A DNA stretch of 64,000 nt. Origin: RH-AL1 sp965277355. Its GTDB lineage: Bacteria; Pseudomonadota; Alphaproteobacteria; Rhizobiales; Beijerinckiaceae. The stretch is from assembly GCA_965277355.1 (NCBI GenBank), contig CBDICN010000002.1:1426001-1490000 (forward strand), in the 5' to 3' direction. The position numbers were made by a program, and so were the translations under genes. Numbering within the stretch: position 1 is the first letter of the stretch; each line of letters begins with the position of its first letter. This document shows positions 43,134 to 51,496 of this stretch, piece by piece. A model generated the notes under the pieces. The model had not been told where the DNA came from. It worked only from the letters and a program-made list of their open reading frames with translations, and ran no database searches.

Positions 43134-43543
43134 GGCAGATCATAGTCGACGCGACCATGGGCGCGCGAGTAGGTGCCGTCCGACTCCGCGTCGCGCATCG
43201 CCCGCACGATGATGTCGTTCACGTCCTTCATCGCGGCGAGATGGACGGACAGCGCATGTTCGTTGCCCTCGAGCGTCGTCCTGAAGGTGGCGAGACGGGC
43301 GATGATGTCCTGGCTCGGGATCGCCGCGGTGATCTGGCGCTTGATGCGGCTGAGCTCGAGCAAGCCCTGACGCTTCTGGACGGTCAAGCGAGCGAGATCG
43401 CCGAGCCTGTTCGACGCGAGCGCCGCCGTCTCGGCGGCGACCGTTGCCTCGAGCCGCTCGACGACGGCGAAGAAGGCGTCGTAGACGGCCGGCGAGACGA
43501 AGGGTCTGTCGCTCGGGAATACGTCCGCCATGGCTTGGTTCAT
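43130..43543 (-). CDS. FlgN-like flagellar chaperone candidate
   Basis: A 137-residue, almost wholly helical protein. VYDAFFAVVERLEATVAAET, LTVQKRQGLLELSRIKRQIT and GNEHALSVHLAAMKDVNDII give the heptad pattern and length of FlgN-type chaperones, which guard the hook-filament junction proteins FlgK and FlgL before export. It lies five bases below the rod-binding gene and overlaps the FliL-like gene by four. Identity with FlgN is low, so the call is by fold and context. Confidence 0.6.
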   Translation of the reverse strand: MNQAMADVFPSDRPFVSPAVYDAFFAVVERLEATVAAETAALASNRLGDLARLTVQKRQGLLELSRIKRQITAAIPSQDIIARLATFRTTLEGNEHALSVHLAAMKDVNDIIVRAMRDAESDGTYSRAHGRVDYDLP

Positions 43544-43547
43544 CGCC

Positions 43548-44036
43548 TTAGACCTTGCTGCTTGCCTTGGTGGCGGAGGCGGGATGAGCGTGTTCGACCG
43601 CCGCGGCGATCCCGATGCCGCCTGCCTTGGAGAGCTGCGAGGCGAACTGCTCCGCCATCATCGACCGGTAGGCACCGGCGGATTCCTTGTCGCCGAACAG
43701 TTCGTCGTCCTTCGGCAGCATCGATTCGACGAAGTTCTGCAATAGGATGGCCTCGAATTTCTGGTAGACCTCGCTGCTGCCGGCGATCGGTTTCACGGAG
43801 GCCGGCGACATCTGCGGCAGCGTCGCCGCGGGCATCGGCGGCGCATGCGACACGGCAAGACTGCTCGGCGCCTTGCCATCACTTTGGGCCGTCGCCAGCG
43901 CTTTCGAGAACGCCTCGTTGCCTGCCGCCGGATCGGCCGCAAGCTTGGCGAGCCGCTCCGTCGCCGCGCGCACCTTGACCGGGTCGGCGGCATTGACGAC
44001 GTCGAGCAGGATATCGGATGGCGGGGCGATCGCCAT
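43548..44036 (-). CDS. Rod-binding protein (FlgJ N-terminal domain type)
   Basis: A 162-residue protein. EVYQKFEAILLQNFVESMLP and GAYRSMMAEQFASQLSKAGG (about 88-145) match the FlgJ rod-capping domain. The muramidase domain of enterobacterial FlgJ is absent, as usual in alphaproteobacteria, where a separate SLT transglycosylase opens the wall. Here such an enzyme is encoded at 57932. The protein should act in the periplasm during rod growth. Confidence 0.82.
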   Translation of the reverse strand: MAIAPPSDILLDVVNAADPVKVRAATERLAKLAADPAAGNEAFSKALATAQSDGKAPSSLAVSHAPPMPAATLPQMSPASVKPIAGSSEVYQKFEAILLQNFVESMLPKDDELFGDKESAGAYRSMMAEQFASQLSKAGGIGIAAAVEHAHPASATKASSKV

Positions 44037-44081
44037 GGCGGCTCCACGGGCTGAGGTGGGTCCGATTGTGCCCGACCAGCC

Positions 44082-44480
44082 TTACGGCAGGCTTGCGCCC
44101 TTTGCTGCAAGCCAGGCTTCCATCGTCGTGGCGAGGTCGCGATCCTCGCTCGCTTTGCGCGCAACGGCAGCCGCCGCATCGGCCATGGTCGCCACGGTGC
44201 GTTCGCGCCGCCGCAGCTGATCGAGCGCCGTCTTCTGCGACACTCGCTCCTGTTCGGCTCGGGCGAGCCGCCGGTCGAGCAGCGTGATGGACTTCAGCGC
44301 GGCGCGCGCGAGCGGCATGCCGAGCGCACCGTCTCCGGCCACGTACTCGCGAAGCCTTGCCTGGTCGCCGGCTGTCTCGCGGCATGCGTGCTCTGCCGCC
44401 GCGAGACGCCATTCCGCCAGCCGCACCATCTGCGCCTGGACGGCGTCGATGCGGCGCAAACTCTTCAGCCGGCCGTCCAT
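44082..44480 (-). CDS. FliJ-like flagellar export accessory protein
   Basis: A 132-residue helical protein. LKSLRRIDAVQAQMVRLAEW, LLDRRLARAEQERVSQKTAL and LRRRERTVATMADAAAAVAR form two long antiparallel coiled-coil helices, as in FliJ, which stirs FlhA and FliI. The start overlaps the fliR stop by one base (TGATG). Assignment is by coiled-coil layout and position. Other small export chaperones are possible. Confidence 0.6.
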   Translation of the reverse strand: MDGRLKSLRRIDAVQAQMVRLAEWRLAAAEHACRETAGDQARLREYVAGDGALGMPLARAALKSITLLDRRLARAEQERVSQKTALDQLRRRERTVATMADAAAAVARKASEDRDLATTMEAWLAAKGASLP

Positions 44481-45235
44481 CAGCCGGTCCTTAGCCAGGC
44501 GCCGAAGGCGGCGATGAAGAGGTCGAGCGCCGGCCGCGCGGTGAAGTAGAGGATGAGCAAGCCGCCGGCGATGAGGAACGGCGTCGCGATGAAGGTCACC
44601 GGGACTTGCGGCACGAGCTTGTTCACGAGGCCGATCGCAAAATTCGCGACGATCGAGAAGACCAGGAACGGCGCGGCGATCCGCAGGGTGAAGGCGAAGG
44701 TCTTGGTCGCCTCGTTGACGAGTTGCACCAGCCCGATGCGCGGGTCGAACGCCGTCTTCACGGGCAGCACGGTGTAGGAGGCGGCGAGCCCGCGGAAAAT
44801 CTCCCAGTGCAGGTCGGTGACGAAGACGAGCAGCACGGCCGCGAGCGACACGAGCGAGACGATGGTGGGCGTCGCCTCCTCGTCCTCCATTGGATTGCCG
44901 AAGCTCGACGAGAGACCGATCGTAAGCGAGATGGCATTCGTCATCGTGTCCAGCGCGACGAAGAAGAAGCGCCCGAGCAGGCCAATCAGCACGCCCTTCA
45001 GGCTCTCCGAGAGCATGAGGGACAAGAGCTTGATTGGGTCCGCCTTGGCGATGTTTGGCTGCACCTCCGGCAGCAGCAGCGGCGTGAGCGCCAGCGAGAC
45101 GGCGATGGCGACGAACAACCGGGCGCGGACAGAGACGCGGGGACTGGAAAAACCGGGTATGACGAGCAAGCAGCCGCCGATACGGCAGAAGACGATGAAG
45201 GCGGCGAGGACGAGTTCCGGGGTGAGCGCGCTCAC
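44480..45235 (-). CDS. fliR: Flagellar export gate protein FliR
   Basis: A 251-residue inner-membrane protein with about six membrane segments (LVLAAFIVFCRIGGCLLVIP; RLFVAIAVSLALTPLLLPEV; further ones near 85, 130, 175 and 215). It has the conserved Gly/Pro kinks and the region LIGLLGRFFFVALDTMTNAI. FliR joins FliP and FliQ in the export pore. The GTG start follows GGAGG at ten bases. A hairpin separates it from flhA. Confidence 0.93.
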   Translation of the reverse strand: MSALTPELVLAAFIVFCRIGGCLLVIPGFSSPRVSVRARLFVAIAVSLALTPLLLPEVQPNIAKADPIKLLSLMLSESLKGVLIGLLGRFFFVALDTMTNAISLTIGLSSSFGNPMEDEEATPTIVSLVSLAAVLLVFVTDLHWEIFRGLAASYTVLPVKTAFDPRIGLVQLVNEATKTFAFTLRIAAPFLVFSIVANFAIGLVNKLVPQVPVTFIATPFLIAGGLLILYFTARPALDLFIAAFGAWLRTG

Positions 45236-45246
45236 GGGTGGACATC

Positions 45247-45279
45247 CTCCCCCCTTCGCGGGCCTGCGCAGCGGGGGAG
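45247..45279. terminator. Hairpin between flhA and fliR
   Basis: CTCCCCC (45247-45253) and GGGGGAG (45273-45279) pair across a GC-rich loop in the 58-base interval. It overlaps the fliR ribosome site (GGAGG), so folding could limit fliR translation. No T tract. Confidence 0.4.
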
Positions 45280-45293
45280 AATGGGCGCCCCTC

Positions 45294-47390
45294 TCATGAG
45301 ATCGAACCGAGCGTCTTGATCTGCACGCCGCGCGCGATCTCGAGGTGCGAGAGGACGGGAAGCGTCGCGAACATGCGCTCGATGATCATGCGCACGTAGA
45401 TGCGCGTCTCCGGCGTTGCCAGAAGGACGAAGCTGTCTCCCTTGTCCATCCGCTCCCGGATCATCGGCGAGGCCTCCTTGCCGAATTGCTCGACCATTCG
45501 CGGATCGAGATCGAACTCGGCCGCGTCGGTCTTGGGGTCGCGCTTCAGGCTCTGCTGGAAGGCTAGATCCCAGCGCGGGCCGAGCCGCAGCACCTTCAGT
45601 TCGCCGTTCTCCGAAAGGTCGCCGCAGATCTGCTGGGCGACCCTCATCCGCACGTGCTCGACGACCTGTTCCGAGCGCCGCACGTGCGGCACGATCTCGG
45701 CGATCGCCTCGAAGATCAGGTGGATGTTGCGGATCGAGACGCGCTCGGCGAGCAGGAGCTTGAGAACCGCCTGCAGTCCGGAGTGCGAGATATGGGCGGG
45801 GCAAATCTCCTCGACGAGCCGCTTGTATTCCGGCTCGATGCGATCGAGCAGCGCGCGCAGGTCCTTGTAGGACAGGAGCTGCGCGAGATTGTTGCGGATC
45901 GTCTCGCCGAGATGGGTGAGGATGACCGACATCGTGTCGATCCCCTTGAAGTTCTCGCGGGCGAGCTCGCCCGCGAAGGTCTCCGAGACGGACACCGCCT
46001 TCATGCCGAAGGACGGCTCGCGGATCAACTCACCTGGCACGCTCGGCACCCTCCCCTCGCCGACGATGACCAGGAGCTGGTCGAGCCGGGCGTCCTGCTG
46101 CGCGACGACCGTGCCGTGGATTTTGATCTCGTAGGTCTTGGGACCGAGCACGAGGGAATCGCTCACCTTGATCTCCGGCACGACGATACCGTACTGCAGC
46201 GCGAACTTGCGGCGCAGCTTGGCGACCCGCGCGGCGAACTCGCCCTGCGCGCCGAGCAGCTTGACGGTGAGCTGTTTGCCGAAGACGAGCTCGATCTCCA
46301 CGGTGCGCAACGATTCCTTGATCGAGGTCGACGCCTCCGCCTGCGCCTGGCGCGCCACCTCCTCCGCCTTCGCCGCCTCGAAATCGCGCTGCCGCGCCCG
46401 ACGGCGCGGGATCGCGTAGCCGACGAAGGCCATCGTGCCCCCGAGCACGGCGAAGGGAAACATCGGCAGGCCGGGGATGAGCGCGAGCAGACCCATCAGC
46501 AGCGCGGCGACGAACAGCGCGCGGGGATAGTTCGCGAGCTGCGAGAGCACGGCCTGATCGGCCGAGCCGCGGGTGCCGCCCTTCGAGACAAGAAGGGCCG
46601 CGGCGAGCGAAACGATCAGCGCCGGGATCTGCGAGACGAGGCCGTCGCCGACGGAGAGCTTGGTGAAGACGTCGGCGGCCGACGACAGCGACATGCCGTG
46701 GCGCGTCGCGCCGATGATGATCCCGCCGAAGATGTTGACCGACAGGATGATGATGCCGGCGATGGCGTCGCCGCGGACGAACTTCGAGGCGCCGTCCATC
46801 GAGCCGAAGAACGCGCTCTCCTCCTCGAGCTCGCGGCGGCGGCGCTGGGCCTCCTTGTCGTTGATGAGGCCGGCGTTGAGATCGGCGTCGATCGCCATCT
46901 GCTTGCCGGGGATGGCGTCGAGCGTGAAGCGCGCGCCGACCTCGGCGATACGGGTCGCGCCCTTGGTGATGACGAGGAAGTTCACCGTGATGAGGATGGC
47001 GAAGACGATGAGGCCGATCACGAAATCGCCGCTCATCACCAAGTTCGAGAAGCCGCCGATGATGTAGCCGGCGGCCGTCGTCCCTTCCGGACCGTTCGAG
47101 AGGATGAGCCGTGTCGTCGCGATGTTGAGCGACAGCCTGAGCAGGGTCGACACGAGCAGGATGGTCGGAAAGGCCGAGAAATCGAGCGGGCGCTGAATCC
47201 ACAGCGCGACCATCAGGATCAGCACCGAGAGCGCGATCGAGAAGGCGAGGCCGAGGTCGATGAGGAAGGCGGGGATCGGCAGGAAGAAGACGACGAGGAT
47301 CGCCATGATGCCGGCGGCGAAGCCGACGTCGCGCGCGCTCTTGCGCTCGACCGGCTGCGCGCCCCTCGCCATCGCGTTCGCCACCGCCAT
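45294..47390 (-). CDS. flhA: Flagellar export gate protein FlhA
   Basis: A 698-residue protein, the largest gate subunit. The N-terminal half has about eight membrane segments (IMAILVVFFLPIPAFLIDLG; ALSVLILMVALWIQRPLDFS; and others to about 320). It contains the FHIPEP-type loop LDAIPGKQMAIDADLNAGLI. The cytoplasmic C-terminal half binds chaperones and FliI-FliH-FliJ. The ATG at 47390 is chosen because family homology starts just after it. The upstream 190 bases up to the Hint gene hold no gene. Confidence 0.95.
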   Translation of the reverse strand: MAVANAMARGAQPVERKSARDVGFAAGIMAILVVFFLPIPAFLIDLGLAFSIALSVLILMVALWIQRPLDFSAFPTILLVSTLLRLSLNIATTRLILSNGPEGTTAAGYIIGGFSNLVMSGDFVIGLIVFAILITVNFLVITKGATRIAEVGARFTLDAIPGKQMAIDADLNAGLINDKEAQRRRRELEEESAFFGSMDGASKFVRGDAIAGIIILSVNIFGGIIIGATRHGMSLSSAADVFTKLSVGDGLVSQIPALIVSLAAALLVSKGGTRGSADQAVLSQLANYPRALFVAALLMGLLALIPGLPMFPFAVLGGTMAFVGYAIPRRRARQRDFEAAKAEEVARQAQAEASTSIKESLRTVEIELVFGKQLTVKLLGAQGEFAARVAKLRRKFALQYGIVVPEIKVSDSLVLGPKTYEIKIHGTVVAQQDARLDQLLVIVGEGRVPSVPGELIREPSFGMKAVSVSETFAGELARENFKGIDTMSVILTHLGETIRNNLAQLLSYKDLRALLDRIEPEYKRLVEEICPAHISHSGLQAVLKLLLAERVSIRNIHLIFEAIAEIVPHVRRSEQVVEHVRMRVAQQICGDLSENGELKVLRLGPRWDLAFQQSLKRDPKTDAAEFDLDPRMVEQFGKEASPMIRERMDKGDSFVLLATPETRIYVRMIIERMFATLPVLSHLEIARGVQIKTLGSIS

Positions 47391-47581
47391 GCCACGCCAC
47401 CCTCGAATGCCCGCGAGCGACCGTGCCGGATCAAGCTTGCGCGGGCGTGACGGGCGCACGAGGTGCGCGAAGACGGCTGGTCGAGAGGCGGCCTCGCGCC
47501 CAGGCAAGCCGGGCGTGGTTCGGCCATTAAGGAAGCGGCGTTGCCTCAGCGGGCATCAGAGCCGAGGACCGCAAGCGTCGA
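47391..47581. other. Interval upstream of flhA, nothing recognised
   Basis: About 190 GC-rich bases between the Hint-gene stop and flhA start on the same strand. No ORF, RNA or clear promoter consensus was recognised. It must hold either a terminator for the Hint gene or a promoter for flhA. Confidence 0.4.
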
Positions 47582-48964
47582 TCAACGGACCAGGCGCAGT
47601 TGCGGCCGCACCCGCGTTGGCTCCGGCGCGGTCCAGCCTCGGATCGTGCCGGGCTCGTAGGTGAGGCGCAGCAGCAGCGGGTCGGCCAAGCCGGCAGTGA
47701 GTTCGACCGGGATCGAGAACGTGCCGCGGGTCCAGCGGTAATGCAGCCCGTCGAGTCGTTCGCCGGGGTGGAAGCTGCCGGCGAGCGCCGGGTCGTCGAG
47801 GTCGAGGGAACGCGTCGTGCCGTCGGCGCCGGTCAGGGTGATCGCGTAGACGGCGAGGCCGAGGCGGCGGTAGTCCGCCTCGCCGAGCAGCGCCGGCACC
47901 AGCGTGTCGCTCGCGATCTCCAGGGCGGCGCCGGCCGGCACGGCGGCGAACAGCGTGCCCTCGGCGATCTGGGCCGGCAGCAGCCGGCCGTCGGCGCGGC
48001 AGGCGATGGCCACCTCGCGCGAGGGGCGCCAGCCGAGCCGCTCGGCGCGGGAGGCGAGTTGCGCCCGTACGATGGCGAGGATCGGGCCGGCGTCGTGGAA
48101 CGGCCGGCAGAAGTCGGCGTGGGTACGGGCGAGCACTTCGTCGGCGAGCACTTGGTCGGCGAGCACTTGGTCGGCGAGCACTTGGTCGGCGAGCACTTGG
48201 TCGGCGAGCACTTGGTCGGCGAGGGCGTCCTCGGATGCCAGCCCGAGCAGCGCACGGTTGGCGCCCATCTCGAGGAAGCTTTCCGCCGGCATGCCGTCGG
48301 CCCAGAGGATGTCGTGGCTGCCGAGCTCGACGTGCCAGTAGGTGACGCTGTCGCACTCGACTTGGGCGACGGTCGAGCCGTTGATGAGCTTTTCCGCCGG
48401 GATCAGCACCTCCTCGACGACGTCGACGCACAGCGAATGCTTCGGCGAGACATAGAGGTCGCGCGCCGGCCGGTTGCGGCCGAAGGCGTCGGCGGCGACG
48501 CGGATCGGCCAGACCTTGTGCGACACGGGATGGGCGCCGCAGTCGATCGTCCGCGAGCCGATCCAGCGGATCGGACGATGCGCCCCGGCTGCGGTGACGG
48601 CAATGTCGCCGACGGCAAGGTGCTCGACTGCGATGTCGGCGGGGGCGCCGTCACGCAGCACGCGGATGCGGGTGCCGGTGGCGAAGCAGGTGACGGCAAT
48701 GACGACCTTGCCGGCGCCGGTATTGGCGCCGGACCTCGTCTGCGCCGCGATCGCGGTGCCCTTGTCGATGGACCCGCCGCCGCCGCCGGCGCCGCCGCCC
48801 CCCGCGCCGCCGCTGTAGCCGCCACCGCCGCCGCCATCGTTGTTGCGGTCGTCATCGCCACCGCCGCCGCCGCCGAAGCCGCCCTTGCCAGCATTCCCGC
48901 CAACGGACGCGCCACCAGTGTAACCGCCGGTGCGGTTGTTGCCGCCGCTCCCACCTCGATTCAT
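47582..48964 (-). CDS. Hint-domain protein, glycine-rich N-terminus (intact 3' part of a broken gene)
   Basis: A 460-residue open frame. Residues 1-75 are Gly-rich (GGAGGGGAGGGGGS). The Hint (Hedgehog/intein) domain starts at the nucleophile Cys in CFATGTRIRV (about 93) and runs past WIGSRTIDC, YVSPKHSLCVD and YWHVELGSHDIL to about 250. A run of six ADQVL/ADEVL units follows, then a C-terminal beta-rich part (about 310-460). Hint domains can cut their own chain; bacterial Hint proteins are often secreted. The ATG at 48964 lies inside the glycine region, and the frame clearly continues upstream with indels (see the 48965-49406 entry). It is therefore probably part of a longer, damaged gene. 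Confidence 0.75.
   Translation of the reverse strand: MNRGGSGGNNRTGGYTGGASVGGNAGKGGFGGGGGGDDDRNNDGGGGGGYSGGAGGGGAGGGGGSIDKGTAIAAQTRSGANTGAGKVVIAVTCFATGTRIRVLRDGAPADIAVEHLAVGDIAVTAAGAHRPIRWIGSRTIDCGAHPVSHKVWPIRVAADAFGRNRPARDLYVSPKHSLCVDVVEEVLIPAEKLINGSTVAQVECDSVTYWHVELGSHDILWADGMPAESFLEMGANRALLGLASEDALADQVLADQVLADQVLADQVLADQVLADEVLARTHADFCRPFHDAGPILAIVRAQLASRAERLGWRPSREVAIACRADGRLLPAQIAEGTLFAAVPAGAALEIASDTLVPALLGEADYRRLGLAVYAITLTGADGTTRSLDLDDPALAGSFHPGERLDGLHYRWTRGTFSIPVELTAGLADPLLLRLTYEPGTIRGWTAPEPTRVRPQLRLVR
48131..48220 (-). repeat. 15-bp tandem repeat (VNTR) inside the Hint gene
   Basis: Five exact copies of GAGCACTTGGTCGGC (plus strand, 48146-48220) follow one variant with TTCG for TTGG (48131-48145). 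The 15-base unit keeps the frame and encodes ADQVL, with ADEVL for the variant. Copy number can change by slippage without frameshift. Confidence 0.9.
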
Positions 48965-49406
48965 GCCCCCGTCGCTTTTGTAGCCGGAGCCGCCACCGCC
49001 ACCATAGGAACCGCCGGCACCGCCTGCCCCAACAACGCCGCTTGAGCCGCTGCCTGCATTGGCGGTGCCCGCGCCTCCGGCGGCTCTCCTGCTGGCCGCG
49101 CCCCCGCCGCCACCTGCGGCCAGCAGCAGCGTGTAGCCGGAACCCGTATTTCCTAGAACAAAGCTGCCGCCGCCCCGCCGCCAGCGTCTATCCCATAGCG
49201 GCCGGCGCCTCCGGCTACGATCTCAAGCTTCTCGCCAGCCTGCAGCGCGAATGTGCCGCCGACCTCCGCGCCTGCGCCGCCAGCGTCGCCGGAAGCACCC
49301 CCGCCGGCACCCCGTAAGCGGTGATGTCGTAGATGCCGGGGGCGCCCACCGTCACGAACTGCGCGCTTCCGCTATAGCTGTACGTGCCCAAGCTTACGCT
49401 CCGCAT
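48965..49406 (-). pseudogene. Frameshifted 5' part of the glycine-rich Hint gene
   Basis: From an ATG at 49406 the protein reads MRSVSLGTYSYSGSAQFVTV and then GAPGIYDITAYG, a typical opening of glycine-rich adhesin-like proteins. Near 49310 the sensible frame shifts to GGASGDAGGAGAEVGG and LEIVAGGAGRYGIDAGGG. Near 49165 it shifts again to GSFVLGNTGSGYTLLLAAGG. A third shift at the A5 run near 48977 would join YKSDGGMNRGG to the intact frame. Three small indels in one gene mean either decay or assembly error at GC and homopolymer tracts. Confidence 0.7.
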
Positions 49407-49464
49407 CCTGGAGATAACGGTCGTCAGAAACCACGCTCATGTTTGGCCATCAAGGCAACAGTTT

Positions 49465-49505
49465 AAGCGCTGGTCAATGTCTTGCGTTTTTCGTGACTAG
49501 CGCTT
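49465..49505. promoter_or_regulatory. Long imperfect inverted repeat upstream of the Hint gene
   Basis: AAGCGCTGGTC (49465-49475) and GACTAGCGCTT (49495-49505) are complementary at 10 of 11 positions across a 19-base AT-rich spacer containing TTTTT. It lies between the sulfotransferase stop (49559) and the Hint gene. It may terminate sulfotransferase transcription or be an operator. Confidence 0.45.
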
Positions 49506-49558
49506 GTTTTACTAAGACAATGTTGCGCAGAAGACACGCGATCAAACGAGCAGACACC

Positions 49559-50386
49559 CTATGCAACGCCGTCCTTCACCCCGACGCCGCGCTTGTTGAA
49601 CGCGGGATTGCGCCAGATGCTGGCGCCTTCCCAACGCTGCCACAGATCCGGCGGCAGGATCGTCTCGCGCTCTTCGCGGCGCGCCTGCGGGCGCACGTGG
49701 TGCAGGCCGGGCGTGCCGAGCCGGGCGTCGAACTCGCTCGCATCGAAGCCGATGGTCTCGAAATCGTGCTTGAAGGGCGGCAGCCCGGTGAAGGCATAGA
49801 CCGCCTCCATCGCCGCCTCTGGTTGGCCCGCCAGCGTGTCGTAGGGCAACAGCAGCAGCCGACCGGACTGTGCGCCGTGCATCGCCTGCTTCATCGCGTT
49901 GAGCGGGTAGCCGATCAGCCCGTTGGCGCTCATCATGCCATCGGCGCGCGTGTAGACCGTGCCGTCCTTCTCGAAGGAGAAGATCTTCGAGAGCTCGTAG
50001 ACGTTGCGGCGGATCAGCCGCTCCACGGAGTCGATGATCCACGGCACGTGGCGCACGCAGCAGATGACCTTGGCCTCGGGAAAGAGGTGGGCCAGCAGGT
50101 CGAGCCGGGCCGTCCAGCCGCGGTTGGTGTCGAACACCGTCCTGGTCGGGTGGATGCCGGCATAATAGGCCTCGAACACGCCGCGCAGCAGCGCGGCACG
50201 CTTGGCCTCGTCGATGAACAGGGAGGTCTCGTTGCCCTGGCTCATGTCGGCGAGGAGAGCGCCGACGAGCGAGCCGACCGGGCTCGTGATGTTGGCGTGA
50301 ACCGCGGGGTTCTGCAGCAGCAGCGCCGCGAGAAGGGTGGACCCGGATCGCGGCAGGCCGGAGATGAAGTGGATGCAGTGCTGCAT
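49559..50386 (-). CDS. Sulfotransferase family protein
   Basis: A 275-residue protein. ISGLPRSGSTLL (8-19) is the PAPS 5'-phosphosulfate loop. VICCVRHVPWIIDSVERL (about 107-124) holds the 3'-phosphate-binding Arg and Ser. LLLLPYDTLAGQPEAAMEAV and a C-terminal GVGVKDG complete the PAPS-sulfotransferase pattern. It should move sulfate from PAPS to a hydroxyl or amine of an unknown acceptor in the cytoplasm. The ATG at 50386 is chosen where homology begins, with GAAGAG just upstream. It is one of three non-flagellar genes inside the flagellar cluster. Confidence 0.85.
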   Translation of the reverse strand: MQHCIHFISGLPRSGSTLLAALLLQNPAVHANITSPVGSLVGALLADMSQGNETSLFIDEAKRAALLRGVFEAYYAGIHPTRTVFDTNRGWTARLDLLAHLFPEAKVICCVRHVPWIIDSVERLIRRNVYELSKIFSFEKDGTVYTRADGMMSANGLIGYPLNAMKQAMHGAQSGRLLLLPYDTLAGQPEAAMEAVYAFTGLPPFKHDFETIGFDASEFDARLGTPGLHHVRPQARREERETILPPDLWQRWEGASIWRNPAFNKRGVGVKDGVA

Positions 50387-50565
50387 GATTGACTCTTCTT
50401 CAGCCTCGCCCTCGTCGACGCGCCGCCCATAAAGCGTGCCTTGGGCTGGCCGCGCAAGTGACGGGAGCCGATGACGCCGCAACGGCCGCCGCGCCGGCTG
50501 ACCGTGCAATCGCGGCCGATCCGACCTATGTCCCGCAGGCGCCGACACGACGCCTGGAGCAAGAC

Positions 50566-51438
50566 ATGTCCGACACGTCCGACTATACGCCGCCCAAGGT
50601 CTGGAGCCCGCCCAAGGAAAGCGGCGGCCGGTTCGCCAACATCAACCGGCCGGTCTCGGGGCCGACCCACGACAAGGAACTGCCGGTCGGTCGTCATCCC
50701 CTCCAGCTCTATTCGCTGGCGACGCCCAACGGGGTCAAGGTCACGATCATGCTGGAGGAGCTGCTCGCCGCCGGCCACCCGGCCGAATACGACGCTTGGC
50801 TGATTAAGATCAACGAAGGCGACCAGTTCGGCAGCGGCTTCGTGTCGATCAACCCGAACTCGAAGATCCCGGCGCTCGTCGACCACAGCGGTGCGAGCCC
50901 GATCCGGATCTTCGAGTCGGGCGCGATCCTGATGCATCTCGCGGAAAAGTTCGGGGCGTTCCTGCCGACGGACGTCGCGAAGCGGTCGGAGTGCCTGTCC
51001 TGGCTGTTCTGGCAAATGGGCAGCGCGCCCTATCTCGGCGGCGGCTTCGGCCACTTCTACGCCTACGCACCGGCGAAGATCGAATACGCGATCGACCGCT
51101 TCGCGATGGAGGCCAAGCGCCAGCTCGACGTGCTCGACAAGCGCCTCGCCGGGAGCGAGTACCTCGGCGGTGCCGAGTACACCATCGCCGACATCGCGGT
51201 GTGGCCCTGGTACGGCGGCCTTGCGAAAGGCTGGCTCTACGAGGCGGCCGAGTTCCTTCAGGTTCAGGATTACAAGAACTTGCAGCGCTGGGCGGACGCG
51301 ATCTTCGAGCGGCCGGCCGTCAAGCGCGGACGCATGGTGAACCGCGCCTTCGGCGAGCCCTCGAGCCAGCTGCACGAGCGCCACGACGCGAGCGACTTCG
51401 AGACGAAGACACAGGACAAGGTCGCCGCCTCAGGCTGA
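50566..51438 (+). CDS. yghU: Glutathione-dependent disulfide oxidoreductase, YghU-type (Nu-class GST)
   Basis: A 290-residue protein. The N-terminal extension YTPPKVWSPPKESGGRFANI is typical of YghU. The thioredoxin domain has LYSLATPNGVKVTIMLEEL, where the Thr/Asn of TPN bind two glutathiones, and NPNSKIPALVDH with the cis-Pro. The C-terminal helical domain has GGAEYTIADIAVWPWYGGL. Nu-class enzymes reduce disulfides and peroxides using two GSH. The ATG at 50566 has GGAGC a few bases upstream. It is divergent from the sulfotransferase and convergent with fliQ. Confidence 0.92.
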   Translation: MSDTSDYTPPKVWSPPKESGGRFANINRPVSGPTHDKELPVGRHPLQLYSLATPNGVKVTIMLEELLAAGHPAEYDAWLIKINEGDQFGSGFVSINPNSKIPALVDHSGASPIRIFESGAILMHLAEKFGAFLPTDVAKRSECLSWLFWQMGSAPYLGGGFGHFYAYAPAKIEYAIDRFAMEAKRQLDVLDKRLAGSEYLGGAEYTIADIAVWPWYGGLAKGWLYEAAEFLQVQDYKNLQRWADAIFERPAVKRGRMVNRAFGEPSSQLHERHDASDFETKTQDKVAASG

Positions 51439-51496
51439 GCGCCGGCCGTCTTCTGCTGGCCGCGTGATTGTCGGCATGAAGCACAACACCCGACGG

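Noticed and set aside
45654..47450. 598-codon open frame on the plus strand opposite flhA
   Set aside because: A shadow of a GC-rich gene. The composition is Arg/Asp/Glu-rich without domains, while the minus frame is unmistakably FlhA.
48131..48220. Possible CRISPR array
   Set aside because: The repeats are directly abutting 15-mers without spacers and in frame with a protein.
47600..49045. 481-codon plus-strand frame opposite the Hint gene, with GEHLV repeats
   Set aside because: Its repeats are the reverse side of the 15-bp ADQVL units. The Hint motifs on the minus strand decide the coding strand.
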